Origin: Moesziomyces globuligerus
Taxonomy: Eukaryota; Basidiomycota; Ustilaginomycetes; Ustilaginales; Ustilaginaceae
Assembly (NCBI GenBank): GCA_030849465.1
Contig: JARVLF010000003.1
Coordinates: forward strand, 372,001 to 436,000
Direction of reading: 5' to 3'
Length of the DNA: 64,000 bases
In this document: piece after piece, positions 48,329 to 57,707 of the stretch
Layout: every line of letters starts with the position of its first letter
How positions within the stretch are numbered: the stretch's first letter is position 1
Notes under the pieces: model-generated
Databases searched by the model: none
The model's input: only the letters and a program-made list of their open reading frames with translations
Told to the model about the DNA's origin: nothing
Made by a program: the position numbers and the translations under genes

Positions 48329-49816
48329 CTAAGCGGGGATGGGCTGGCGAACAAACTGCTGGTCGTGGGACTTCTTGAGCGTGGCCGAGTCGAGGATCTC
48401 GCCGTTGGTGGAGTGGATCATGTCGACCTTGAGCGAGTTCTTGTCGACAAACGTGAGGCGAGCGTAGCCGTTGTGGCTGTCGTCGACAAAGGCGTTGTAC
48501 GCCGGCCGGGTGCCCGCGCTCGAGAGCCCTTCGATGTTGCCTGCAGCTCCAGCAACGATATGCCAAGGTGCCTTTGGGTTGTTGAGCCCAGCAGGGTCCA
48601 CGTTGCCCTTGTAGGTAGGCTGGTGGCGCTGAAGGTTGTGGACATGGCCAGCGACGAAGAGGTCAACGCCGTATTGGTAGAAAATATCCTCAAAGGCGGT
48701 CTGGCATTCGGCGCAGATGTTGCTGCTGTCGCCCGTCGAGTACCAGGGGCGGTGGCCCATAACAATCACCCAGGGAGTCACGTTACGGTCAACCGAGGCC
48801 AAATCGGCCTTGAGGAAGTCGAGCTGCTGGTTGGGACGGCCGTAAGGTCCAGCATCCAGGTTGGCCGTGTCGGGTGCCGACGGAAAGTCGGTCTCGGTAT
48901 CGATGGAGACAAAGTGGGCCATTCCGTAGTCGAAAGAGTACCAGAAGGGCGGGAGAGCGAGTTTCTGTGCCGTTGTCGCATTGGCCTGTGCCTGAGCATC
49001 GGTGCTGGACGATCCAAAAGTCGTGGGATGAGTTGGTCCAAAACGAGCGATGTAGTCGGTCATGTTGTGCTGCCCCTCGGGACATGTCCTTTCAAACAAG
49101 CCGGTCTCGTCACACGATGCCTCGTGGTTGCCTGGCCCGCTCATATAAGGCTTGTGAGCCGACACAGCGCTGAGCTGGTTGAAGAAAAGCTCGGTGATCG
49201 CAGCATAGGCGTCTTTTCCGTCGAGCAAGTTTTGCGGGCGGAGGTACCAGTCGTCGGCATAGGCAAAGTCGCCCGGATGGACGACAAAATCGTACTGATC
49301 AGCGGACTGGACGAGCTGATCGATGGTAGAGTGGGTCAGGCTGGGTTGAACGAAGGGAATGTCACGCTTCATGGTGGTGGTGTAACCATCTGCACCGTAG
49401 ACGCCCATGTCGATGACGGCATTTACGGAGAAGCTAGTCTGATCGCCGGGCTTGTGTGCGCTCTTGAAGGAAGCGGTGGTGGAGTTGGTGCTATCTATGC
49501 GGTAGTAGTAGGTGGTTGCGGGAGTGAGGTTAGTGAGGACGACGTCGTTGAACCAGGTGCGCGAGGTGGGGTAGGTCGAGGAGGTGGAGGAGCAGACGCG
49601 CTGGGTGAGCGCAGTGGGCGACGTGCCATAATCGACGCATGCCTGGCTGATCTTTTCGTAGGTGTTCCAGGCGACCGAAACGGCGTTGAGCGACTTGAAA
49701 GCCAGGCGGGTCTGGGTAGGCGTGGTCTTGTCCGCAGGAACGTTGGGATAGGTGTAGGCGTCGGCAGTGGCCGCCGCCATCAGTGCCAATACGCTGGCGA
49801 TGCTGAGACTTTTCAT
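48329..49816 (-). CDS. Secreted purple acid phosphatase
   Basis: Single-exon 495-aa metallophosphoesterase. Signal peptide MKSLSIASVLALMAAATADA. An N-terminal fibronectin-like domain (about 30-120) is followed by the catalytic domain with all five metal-binding motifs: VIDMG (134-138), GDFAYADDW (182-190), GNHE (229-232), VMGHRPW (the V-x-x-H block) and GHVHNLQR (the G-H-x-H block). The Tyr in GDFAY is the iron ligand that gives these enzymes their colour. Several N-x-S/T sites fit secretion. The enzyme releases phosphate from organic esters outside the cell, typically under phosphate starvation. It shows no truncation. Confidence 0.95.
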   Translation of the reverse strand: MKSLSIASVLALMAAATADAYTYPNVPADKTTPTQTRLAFKSLNAVSVAWNTYEKISQACVDYGTSPTALTQRVCSSTSSTYPTSRTWFNDVVLTNLTPATTYYYRIDSTNSTTASFKSAHKPGDQTSFSVNAVIDMGVYGADGYTTTMKRDIPFVQPSLTHSTIDQLVQSADQYDFVVHPGDFAYADDWYLRPQNLLDGKDAYAAITELFFNQLSAVSAHKPYMSGPGNHEASCDETGLFERTCPEGQHNMTDYIARFGPTHPTTFGSSSTDAQAQANATTAQKLALPPFWYSFDYGMAHFVSIDTETDFPSAPDTANLDAGPYGRPNQQLDFLKADLASVDRNVTPWVIVMGHRPWYSTGDSSNICAECQTAFEDIFYQYGVDLFVAGHVHNLQRHQPTYKGNVDPAGLNNPKAPWHIVAGAAGNIEGLSSAGTRPAYNAFVDDSHNGYARLTFVDKNSLKVDMIHSTNGEILDSATLKKSHDQQFVRQPIPA

Positions 49817-51251
49817 TTTTGCAATATTGGAGAGTTCGGATGGCTACAAAGTGGGGCAGCGAAGACGCGGCAAAGGCTGAATATAAGGCCGTTGGGACCG
49901 CCCATGGAACCGGCGGCCAGAAGCTCCAGGTTGGAAGAAGAAGCCTTCATGACGATCCGCATGAACGGATGAGATGCCGAGATGCAGCGCGACAATGCAG
50001 GGCTCACTTTCACACAGCACTCGGTGTGATTTTTCAGACGCTTGCATGGCATTGGTTGAAGCTCAGGCTCGTTCAAAGGTGATGACGGGGCAACAGATCA
50101 AGGGGGTCGGTCGCATGGAACTGCAACACGTGCGTCGGCGGAGCTTCAGGGTCGCGCCGGCTCGGAGAAGCGAAGAAGAGCTAGCGGCACGATGGAGGGG
50201 CAGACGGATGCGGCTCGGCGGGCACGTTGAGAGCACAGCGACGAATGCTATTGCGAGAGGATGAGGAGAGTCAGGAACACGATGAAGGACGCTAGTTGAG
50301 GGCAGAGGTGAGCACGTTCGTTGGCCGCTGCCGCTCGCTTAAAGTGACAGGCGCACGTCGTCGAGTTTAGTGCCGATTTCCTCTTCAGACTCTGTTGCGG
50401 GACGGAGGCCGAGGATTTTATCGGGCAGATCGGATCAAGATCGAAACACGATCGAACGATTTGTGTGTGATTGCTCGGGGAAAGCAAGTCGGTGGTCCCT
50501 GTAGTTTAAATTCGAAAACGAGGGTCTGGATCGGGCCACGGGGCGCCGCCCTGCATCCGCCGCCCAGAAGCACAGCATCGTGGCCACTTGACCGAAAAGG
50601 AGAGACACGAATCATGCGCCTTCGCTGCTCGTTGGCTTCCCCCCGCGTTCTTGGCGGTGCACTCGCAGCCAATCAGAAGAAGCCGGACCATGCTCGAGGA
50701 GGCAGATATCGCTTTCTCATACGGGCAATGTCACGCACAACATCACAAGCTTCGCAGACTCAAGCTGCTCGTCGGCTGAGTCATTGCTAGCTTGCTCATC
50801 CACAATCGAGTCCAATCAGTTAGCTGATGTGTGCTGTATGTGTGTGGTGTGTGTGTGCCCAGAGATTGAGCGTATCGAGTGGCAACTCGCGATTCCATTT
50901 GCCGCACCGAGTTAAACCCAATTTGCAGCGCGCGGTGGACCCTTTTTCCTCGGTGGTTTGCGTCCTCGCGCGAGAAGCTTCGCAAGTCCAGTCGATACGG
51001 CCCTCGTCCTTGCATTCAACCGGCCCTTCAGTCGGTCACATTGCCGTGCGGTGGGGCTTCGTTTCCGCACTCGAACCGCCTCTGCCCTGGCCCCGCCCTC
51101 CCCAGCACCCCAGCTCGCTCCTCACTCCTCTCCTCACTCACGCACCCCGACCACCATCTCCCTTCACCGCTTTCAATTGACCTCGCCGAGAACCTCGCCA
51201 CTAGACTGGGCGTACAGGATCCGTCCAACTGCATTCCTCGCGCAGCGTAGC
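49817..51251. other. Divergent promoter region, 1.4 kb
   Basis: Spacer between the purple acid phosphatase (minus) and a hypothetical gene (plus). An ATATAAGG element at 49881-49888 sits about 70 bases from the phosphatase start. The right end is C/T-rich leader. Frames within are short and featureless. Confidence 0.45.
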
Positions 51252-52310
51252 ATGGCCGCTGTCGCACCACCCCGTCATGCGCCACTCGCAATGACCACCT
51301 TTCCCTCCCGCACAGCGCCGCCCCCGTCGGTCCCAACCGCCGACGCTTCGTCCCCGCCCTCGCGCCTGCTCATTCGGCTTCCACAGGTCGACTCGGACGA
51401 ACCTCGCCATCCGATCAAGCGCAAATGGCGATCCATCGTCAACTTCTTTGCTCTCCCCATCCGCGCCTACTACCTCGAACCCCCCGGCCACGCCTATCGC
51501 GCCGAGCTTCGCGCACGCAGGACCAACATGTGGGACGACGACGCGTTCCATCGTTCCATCTGGCCGTGCCCCGCTTACACAGACCAGGTCGGAGACGACG
51601 AGATGGTGCTCTTCAAGGCGCAGGAGGAGGCCGAAGCCATCGCCGCCGCCCACGCCCAGGCCATCCGCAGAGAGAACGATGCCGCCACCGCAGAGGCACA
51701 TGAAGCGGACGACTCGAGTGATGACGACGAAGGCGACGAGCACGACCACTCTTCAGTGCGAGCGCGAGGCGCTGCCTCGTCCACGTGGCCGCAAACGCCA
51801 CCAGAGGGCGAGCCGATGCGCCCATTCGGCGTACCCATCGCCGAGCCCTCGCCCAGATACGAGCGTAGCGATCCCCTTGCTTCCGCAGCGTCTCGTCGGC
51901 CCCGTCTCCGAACGGCTAGCTCCGACGTACTCTCGCCGCCCGACTTCGCCAACGGCACCACCATGTCACGCCACACTTCCAGTCCGCTCTGCTCCTCCTT
52001 GCCCGCCTCGTCGGCGGCTCCAGCGTTCCCACGCAGATTGCGTGCGCATTCGACTGCGCCCCGACCCTCGGCCACCGTCGCGGGCCGCACCATCTCCGAG
52101 CCGCTCAGCTGGACGCTCGTGCGCTCCCAATACTCCTACCCCAAGCGAGGGCTCACCGCCGAGCAGCTCTCCTTTCTCAGCTCCGTAGAGAGCCTCGGCC
52201 GCTTCGGAGTGCCCCTCTCCGCAGCGCCCTCTGCCGCCCCTTCTCCTGCATACGAGTCTCACCCTTCTGCTACAGACTACGGTTTTCCCAGCGTCACACC
52301 TCGTTCATGA
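51252..52310 (+). CDS. Hypothetical low-complexity protein
   Basis: Single-exon 352-aa frame from the ATG in TAGCATGGC context; the frame is open further upstream only to a TTG. Residues about 35-95 are the only ordered-looking part (LLIRLPQVDSDEPRHPIKRK, WRSIVNFFALPIRAYYLEPP, WDDDAFHRSIWPCPAYTD). After this come an Ala/Glu-rich helix, an acidic run (EADDSSDDDEGDEHDH) and a Ser/Pro/Ala/Arg-rich tail. No signal peptide or membrane segment is visible and I do not recognise it. The regular codon bias, length and convergent neighbour make it a likely gene, perhaps specific to smut fungi. Confidence 0.6.
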   Translation: MAAVAPPRHAPLAMTTFPSRTAPPPSVPTADASSPPSRLLIRLPQVDSDEPRHPIKRKWRSIVNFFALPIRAYYLEPPGHAYRAELRARRTNMWDDDAFHRSIWPCPAYTDQVGDDEMVLFKAQEEAEAIAAAHAQAIRRENDAATAEAHEADDSSDDDEGDEHDHSSVRARGAASSTWPQTPPEGEPMRPFGVPIAEPSPRYERSDPLASAASRRPRLRTASSDVLSPPDFANGTTMSRHTSSPLCSSLPASSAAPAFPRRLRAHSTAPRPSATVAGRTISEPLSWTLVRSQYSYPKRGLTAEQLSFLSSVESLGRFGVPLSAAPSAAPSPAYESHPSATDYGFPSVTPRS

Positions 52311-52467
52311 TCCTTCCCTTCCCGCGCTCCGCAGTTCCATCTCGTCTTTTGGTCCTTGGCTCCTCCTGTCACGCATGCATTCGCTCCCACTCACTCTCGT
52401 CGCATACTTGCATTCAATCGATTCGATTTCTGTCAAAGTGGATCGCATTGTGCGACTGTGCGAGGCT

Positions 52468-53652
52468 CTAAGCCTCTTGCTCGTCGTCGAGGTCGATGTT
52501 GGCCTCCCAGCAGAGGTTCAGACCGGCGGCTCTATCCTTTGCAACGAACAACCTCGAGTAGTCGCGGCAATAGAAGCCACGGCGATGGATCCTAGCGTTG
52601 ACCACCAGAACGACGTCTTTGACCGCGAGGCCATCCAGGATCGAGCCATCCTGGTAGCTGCAAAGCTCGGGGAAGATCTTGAACTCGATCGGATGCTGGT
52701 TGGGCTCGCTGCGGACCAGCAAGAGCCAGAAGGGAGATGCGTCTGTCGTCTTGAGCTTCTCGATGTTGCACACCCGGGCAACAAAATTGGTCCTCGCCTT
52801 GCGCGGGGGGTCAAAGATACTCCGAAGAGGAACAAATGGAATCGAGGCAGGCAACCGGTCTCTTCCCGCGTAGCCAACGCTGAGATGCGTCCAGTCGCTG
52901 GCATCGACCTTGCAGAGCTTTCCAGGAAGGGAGCTGATGATCTTGAGCCACTGCTTATCGGAACGATTCGACGGAGACGGGACGCGAGGAGGATCGTCAG
53001 ACATCATCATGCTGGCAGACATGCCGGCAACCGCGACAGCCTCACGACGAGTAGCCAACTGGACCATGGCTGCGGCCAGCGAGGGGGCTGCTGTTGTGTA
53101 TCCAGAGGGCTCCGCCGTTGCCACAGGTGAAGGGGCCGACTGAACGGCGGCTGAGGAGGGCGACTGGACAGAAGTCAAGGGGGCCAACATCTGAGAGTCA
53201 GAGAGGTCCTCGATGGCGGCAGGCGGTGAGGTCGATTGGATCACGGCCAAGGACGCCGACTGGACTACGGCCAAGGCGTCGTCAGGACGGGGACAGTGAG
53301 TCGAGCTTACGGTGCCAACTCGCAGGGTCACGAGTAAATCAAAGCCGGACGGAATCTTGATGCCCTCGAAGCCGGGAAGCTTCTCTGCGAGGTGCAGAAC
53401 CTCCGGGACACAGTGAGGTAGGATCTGGAATGTCACTTCGATGTTGTAAACCAGATCGCGGGTAGTCCATCTGCCTCGTTGAACGCTCACGAAGCCTTTG
53501 ATCCCTGCGGCCATCCTGTCGAGGTCATCGCTAGCAAGCGTGGCCTCGTCCACAGCATGGACCGTGGTGATGAGGATGAGGGAGGTGCCATTGTTGTTCC
53601 CAAAGTGGACGTTGATGGGCTGGTCCGTGTTATCGTAACGAAGGCTCGTCAT
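52468..53652 (-). CDS. Orphan protein with a possible C-terminal OB-like region
   Basis: Single-exon 394-aa frame from the ATG at 53652 (further upstream only GTG). The N-terminal about 125 residues look folded (INVHFGNNNGTSLILITTVH, VYNIEVTFQILP). A Ser/Ala/Pro/Gln-rich middle with repeated VQSxS/P units follows (about 130-215). The C-terminal about 150 residues again look folded, with alternating hydrophobic strands (NFVARVCNIEKLKT, FWLLLVRSE, KDVVLVVNARIHRRGFYCRD). The strand pattern ending in G/D-V-V-x-V-x-N-A-R-I is reminiscent of OB folds in nucleic-acid-binding proteins, but that is weak inference. A GTAAGTA donor (complement of 53724-53730) followed by CTCTCGTAG just before the ATG suggests a 5' UTR intron. 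Function unknown. Confidence 0.6.
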   Translation of the reverse strand: MTSLRYDNTDQPINVHFGNNNGTSLILITTVHAVDEATLASDDLDRMAAGIKGFVSVQRGRWTTRDLVYNIEVTFQILPHCVPEVLHLAEKLPGFEGIKIPSGFDLLVTLRVGTVSSTHCPRPDDALAVVQSASLAVIQSTSPPAAIEDLSDSQMLAPLTSVQSPSSAAVQSAPSPVATAEPSGYTTAAPSLAAAMVQLATRREAVAVAGMSASMMMSDDPPRVPSPSNRSDKQWLKIISSLPGKLCKVDASDWTHLSVGYAGRDRLPASIPFVPLRSIFDPPRKARTNFVARVCNIEKLKTTDASPFWLLLVRSEPNQHPIEFKIFPELCSYQDGSILDGLAVKDVVLVVNARIHRRGFYCRDYSRLFVAKDRAAGLNLCWEANIDLDDEQEA

Positions 53653-54233
53653 GGCTACGAGAGCTGATGCAAGAGCTGATGAGGAGGAGTATTCCACAAT
53701 CTTTGCTTGGGCAAACACGATATGTACTTACTGTAGCTATGCGGCCGGAGGATGGTGACGGCGAGATAAGGGGACGTGAGGAAAGGAAGAAGCGCTGCAG
53801 ATCAGAGTATATGTATCGCTACGCATGATCATGCGGAAGCGCGCACACTTCCGCATTGTGGTGAGCTGTGCTTCGCTCCGTGCGTAGCCGGTCCTGAGCT
53901 TATTTCATGTCGGAACATTTCGCAACCTGGCTCAGTGCTGTCTTTGATGCGCTGGCACAGACCACGAGAACATCCGGCTTCATATGTCGGGACCTAATCC
54001 ATCCTGCTCATCAACCTTCTTTTTGTGGCTAGACATGCACCGACGAGATTGCGTCGAGCAGATGTCGAAGACGCTGGTTCCGCAACAGGATGAAGCGGGT
54101 CCTCCCTACTCGCCGCGGAGGTTCGCCTCGACGAAGACTTGCTTTTCGACTTTGTCACATCGCGCGTGTTGCCACATCTGTGAGGCCAGAGTACACGGTG
54201 AATCTAGTTGGGTATACTTGGGGAGTACGGAGG
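53653..54233. other. Promoter region with overlapping palindromes
   Basis: 581 bases upstream of the orphan gene and downstream of HUA1 (both minus strand). It holds a probable 5' UTR intron next to the orphan gene and the palindromes at 53822-53856. No gene is seen. Confidence 0.45.
53822..53856. repeat. Overlapping palindrome and inverted repeat
   Basis: CGCATGATCATGCG (53822-53835) is a perfect 14-bp palindrome. It overlaps an inverted repeat with 9-bp perfect arms, ATGCGGAAG (53831-53839) and CTTCCGCAT (53848-53856), separated by 8 bases. It lies about 170-200 bases upstream of the orphan gene's ATG, so it could be a dimeric-factor binding site. Confidence 0.85.
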
Positions 54234-55793
54234 CTAGAAGATGCGGCCGGAGCCTCTGCAGCGTAAGCAGGTTTCGTCTCCGAACCAGAAGCTCTCTGTG
54301 AGGCCTCGACCGCCGCACTCGAAGCACAGACGACCACCGATACGCGGGTCGCCAGGCATCACCACCAGCGCACCCGGTGGCGGAGGACGTGCGCCGTACC
54401 ATGCCTGCTGCGGCTGCACCGACACGTACGGATTCGGGCCGCCCGGATTCGGTCCGAATCCTCCCACAAACCCTCCCGGTGGCCCAGGCGGTGGGCCATG
54501 CGAGCCGTACGGATAACCTCCTGGAGGGCCGTGCGGTGGGCGAGGCGGTGGTGGCGAGCCTGGATGACCGGGTGGTGGCATCGATGGTGGCACGTACTGT
54601 GACGGCAATCGCTCGTTTGACGACACGTTGCTCGCGTCTTGATAGTTCGGCGGTACGTCTGACATCCTCGCACCTTCCGTCTCCGCATCCACGTTAGGGG
54701 TCGTCGGCGTACGAGGCGGCCTTGCTGCTGCTGCCGCCTGCGGGGGTGCCTGGACCGGTGGAGCGTACCCGCCATACGCATGCGCAGCGGGCGCGAAATG
54801 CCCCGTCGCACCCGGATAACCCCCCGGCACATGCCCATGGCTCGGACGCGGGCCATGCCCTGGCACCATACCCGGCGGTCCAGCGAGAACGGGCAACGGC
54901 TTCTGGAAGTTGCTAGTGGCGTCGTTGAGCCCGCCCGAGTAGCTCATGGCCGAGGTGTACGTTTTGCCGTACTTGTCCCAGCAGCTCTTGTGCGGGTTGT
55001 TTGGGTCGCCGTGCTTGTAGCCCGTGTCGTGGCACTTGGCGCATCCGGCCCAGTTGCGCGGATAGACGAGCAGCTTCCCCTTGCGCAGCAGCGGCTGTCC
55101 GGGTGTCGGCACCGTCGTGGGACGGTACGAATCGCTCGGCCTCGCATTGCCCGGTCGCTGGCTCGACGACGACGATGGCGGCGGTGGCCCTTGCGGCGGC
55201 GAGAATACGGACGGCGATGCGAGCGGCGGAGACAGCGGAGCTGCATTGGACGAATGGCGAGAGTGGTGCGACTGGTGCGATTCGATGCTGGGACGGCTAG
55301 GTTGACTGGGTGCGACTACGCTCGGCGCGGGTGAAGATAACGGCGGGCTAGTCGCGGCATATGTTCGAGGTGGCAGGGCGGGAGTCGCAGACACCGTAGT
55401 CGAGGTGGCAGAGCCCCCGGTTGGCTGGGGAGAGATGCTGCTGAGGAATGGGTTCGTGCTCGTAGGTGGAGCAGTCGAGCCGGCAGCTGCGGAGGCGGTG
55501 GCTTGCGCACTAGGCTGTTGCTCCTCTGGCGCTAGGAAGGGATTGTGTGCTGAGCTAGTAGACGTGTGACTGGCCGTGCTCGGTGCGATAGTGAGGGCAG
55601 AGGATCCCGAAGCTGTGTTCGCAGCATTTGACGATGTCGGACCCGCGGAGCTGGGTGCTGCGCTGGAGGCTGTTGGAGCGGACGAGCTGGAGGGTTGTGC
55701 GGATTGCTCGAGCGGCTCGTAGGGCGGCGGGGGTTCGTCGGGGATCGGATCGTGTTGATCGTCGTTCCGCGACATGTTGGCACGAGCAGCCAT
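54234..55793 (-). CDS. HUA1: Hua1-like endocytic adaptor with zinc-ribbon motifs
   Basis: Single-exon 519-aa protein from MAARANMSR; the frame opens earlier but the Hua1-like features begin here. A PY motif (PPPPYEPL, 21-28), as used to recruit Rsp5-type WW-domain ubiquitin ligases, is followed by a long Ser/Ala/Pro-rich stretch with two NPF motifs (NPFLAPE at 84, NPFLSSI at 114), ligands of EH-domain endocytic proteins. The Hua1 core has a Cys block GCAKCHDTGYKHGDPNNPHK with a nearby third Cys (Cys251, 254, 271). The C-terminus carries a CxxC...CxxC pair (490/493 and 509/512: CFECGGRG, then CLRCRGSG), like the zinc site of DnaJ. Yeast Hua1 acts with Rsp5 and actin-patch proteins. The C-terminal half is Pro/Gly-rich. 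Confidence 0.85.
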   Translation of the reverse strand: MAARANMSRNDDQHDPIPDEPPPPYEPLEQSAQPSSSSAPTASSAAPSSAGPTSSNAANTASGSSALTIAPSTASHTSTSSAHNPFLAPEEQQPSAQATASAAAGSTAPPTSTNPFLSSISPQPTGGSATSTTVSATPALPPRTYAATSPPLSSPAPSVVAPSQPSRPSIESHQSHHSRHSSNAAPLSPPLASPSVFSPPQGPPPPSSSSSQRPGNARPSDSYRPTTVPTPGQPLLRKGKLLVYPRNWAGCAKCHDTGYKHGDPNNPHKSCWDKYGKTYTSAMSYSGGLNDATSNFQKPLPVLAGPPGMVPGHGPRPSHGHVPGGYPGATGHFAPAAHAYGGYAPPVQAPPQAAAAARPPRTPTTPNVDAETEGARMSDVPPNYQDASNVSSNERLPSQYVPPSMPPPGHPGSPPPPRPPHGPPGGYPYGSHGPPPGPPGGFVGGFGPNPGGPNPYVSVQPQQAWYGARPPPPGALVVMPGDPRIGGRLCFECGGRGLTESFWFGDETCLRCRGSGRIF

Positions 55794-56198
55794 GCGTGGG
55801 ATGATGGATGCTGCTTCGATCGGGATGGTGGAGGTGCTAGAGCAAACACTGGTTGTGCAAAGCTGTGCAGTGATGTCTTGCGGGTGCGGCTGGGTTGGAC
55901 TGTGCGCGTGCTCAGCACAGCAGGAGTGCCGCTCTTGGCGCTGCAACTGTCGGCTGCGACTTCCGAAAGCCAAGTTTACGCCAAAAAGTGGAGAGGCTGT
56001 CAAATCACGGGTTTCGGGATACAGTTGAAGCAGCGGGCTCATGTTTTCTTCCTCCTCGCGGTGATGCCGGATGCCATCAAGCCGCCACACTTCGCTGTCT
56101 GCATCTCGAACATATCATAGGCCGCACAGCATCTCTGCTGACCCTCTAGCCCTGCTGTCGAGCAACTGAGGCCTCGTCAACGGGCACCGACTGTCGCC
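55794..56198. other. Divergent promoter, HUA1 and cyclophilin
   Basis: 405 bases between divergent starts. The in-frame extension of HUA1 covers most of it on the minus strand, but it has no conserved-looking features. No RNA gene. Confidence 0.4.
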
Positions 56199-56795
56199 AT
56201 GTCGGTCAGCCTCCACACCACTCTGGGTGACATCAAAGTAAGTACACACACTGTGCATTGATCACGTCGGGTCTCCTAGCGCATACTGATCAACCCCTTT
56301 CTCAAAATGTCCCATGATTGTCTGCAGATCGAGGTCTTCTGCGAGACCACTCCGCGAGCGGCTGAGAACTTCCTCGGTCACTGTGCGGCGGGCACCTACG
56401 ACGATGTCAAGTGGCATCGCAACATCAAGTCGTTCATGATCCAGACCGGCGACCCAACGGGCACAGGTAAAGGTGGACAGTCCATATGGGGCAAGCCGTT
56501 TGCTGACGAGATTCGCTCCACGCTCAAGTTCGACCGCCGTGGCGTGGTCGCTTGCGCCAACGCCGGTCCCGACACCAACAAGTCGCAGTTCTTCATCACG
56601 TATGCCAAGCAGCCTCACCTCGATGGCAAGTACACCATCATCGGCAAGGTCATCGATGGAGCCGAAGATGGTGGTACGCTCGACGCGATGGAGGCGGTGC
56701 CGGTCGACTCCAAGAACAGGCCCACCACCGAAATTCGCATGACCGGCGTTACCATCCACGCCAACCCGCTCGCACTCAAGTCAATAGGCAAGTGA
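56199..56795 (+). CDS. CYP10: Cyclophilin, PPIL3/Cyp10 type (2 exons)
   Basis: Exons 56199-56237 and 56328-56795, with a 90-nt intron (GTAAGT donor, TCTGCAG acceptor), give 168 aa. The start MSVSLHTTLGDIK joins IEVFCETTPRAAENFLGHCA, as in PPIL3 and other small single-domain nuclear cyclophilins. FMIQTGDPTGTGKGGQSIWG, SQFFITYAKQPHLDGKYTII and the end TIHANPLALK are PPIL3-specific. The Phe in SQFFITY and the Gln in FMIQTGDP belong to the proline-binding pocket. The protein catalyses cis-trans isomerisation at proline and is found with spliceosomes in animals. It has no targeting signal. Placement of an intron immediately after a 13-codon first exon is the only structural oddity. Confidence 0.95.
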
Positions 56796-56947
56796 AGCGA
56801 GGAAAACGATAGGCTTGGTCCAATATACCCAAATGTGGCTGTAACGCTACAAGGATAAGCTAGTGGACATCGAACATGGGAGAAGCTTTACCGACAAGCA
56901 CCTGCGCCGCTCGGAACCGGTCCGACCCGGAGGGCCGGAGCCTCGAC

Positions 56948-57707
56948 TTAGATGTGCGCAGCGGTGCCTGCTGCCATACCGTTACCGAATTGATCGGTGC
57001 CGAAGCCTGAATCGCCCGCCATGCCCGGTGCGACGTTCAGCGCCGACTTGGGAACGTAGCCAACGCCTCCATCCTGGATGACATTCGCGGCCCCGCCACC
57101 ACCGCTGCTGGCTCCCGCACCCGTTCCACCGACGGTCGAAGCGCCACCGCCTGGCTGTGCTGCAGCGCGCTGCTCCAGCCATGCCTTGTAGTCGGGATCG
57201 AGGTGCAGCGCTCCGCGCTCATCCACCAACATCCATGGATACTGCGCCTGGAACTGCGTCACCGGAATCGGCTGGGTCCAGCCGGGAGGAAGCACCCACG
57301 TAGCTGCACGAACCGAGCAAGACGAAATGCAGATCGAGCATCAGCCATCGCATCCGTGGACACATGCAGTTCTCACTTCAGTGCGAAACGTCGTACTTAC
57401 GATTTCGGCAGCGGCCCTTCTCGGTGGCGTGCGAGTGGCCGAGCATGTCATCGAGCGCGTTGCGCTTTCGCAGGTATCGGAGCAGCATCTGGCCTGAGGC
57501 CGGGTCCACGGGCACGAGCCTACCCGTGTCGGTGCAGAAGTAGTTCTTGGTGAACTTGCTGAGATACCAGTCCTTGAGCGGACCGCCGAGGTTGCGCTTC
57601 TCCACCGTCTCTGCTACCCTTGGCTGCGGCAGCGCCAGGCTGCCATGAGCCAAGCTCAAAGCCAGGAGAACTACGAGTAGAATGCAACAACGCATGTCTG
57701 CCTTCAT
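56948..57707 (-). CDS. Secreted protein of unknown family, Gly-rich tail (2 exons)
   Basis: Exons 57707-57401 and 57303-56948, with a 97-nt intron (GTAAGT donor, TTCGTGCAG acceptor), give 220 aa. The splice joins GRCRN to PTWVLPPGWTQP. The signal peptide is clear (MKADMRCCILLVVLLALSLA, cleavage near LA-LPQP). A Lys-Arg at 37-38 (VEKR) could be cut by Kex2, leaving a core that starts NLGGPLKDWYLSKF. The core (39-150) is rich in aromatic residues and has two Cys (58 and 100), perhaps one disulfide. The C-terminal 70 residues are Gly/Ala-rich. No domain is recognised. A secreted effector, cell-wall protein or conserved smut protein are all possible. A second ATG at 57695 would give a similar signal peptide. 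Confidence 0.82.
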
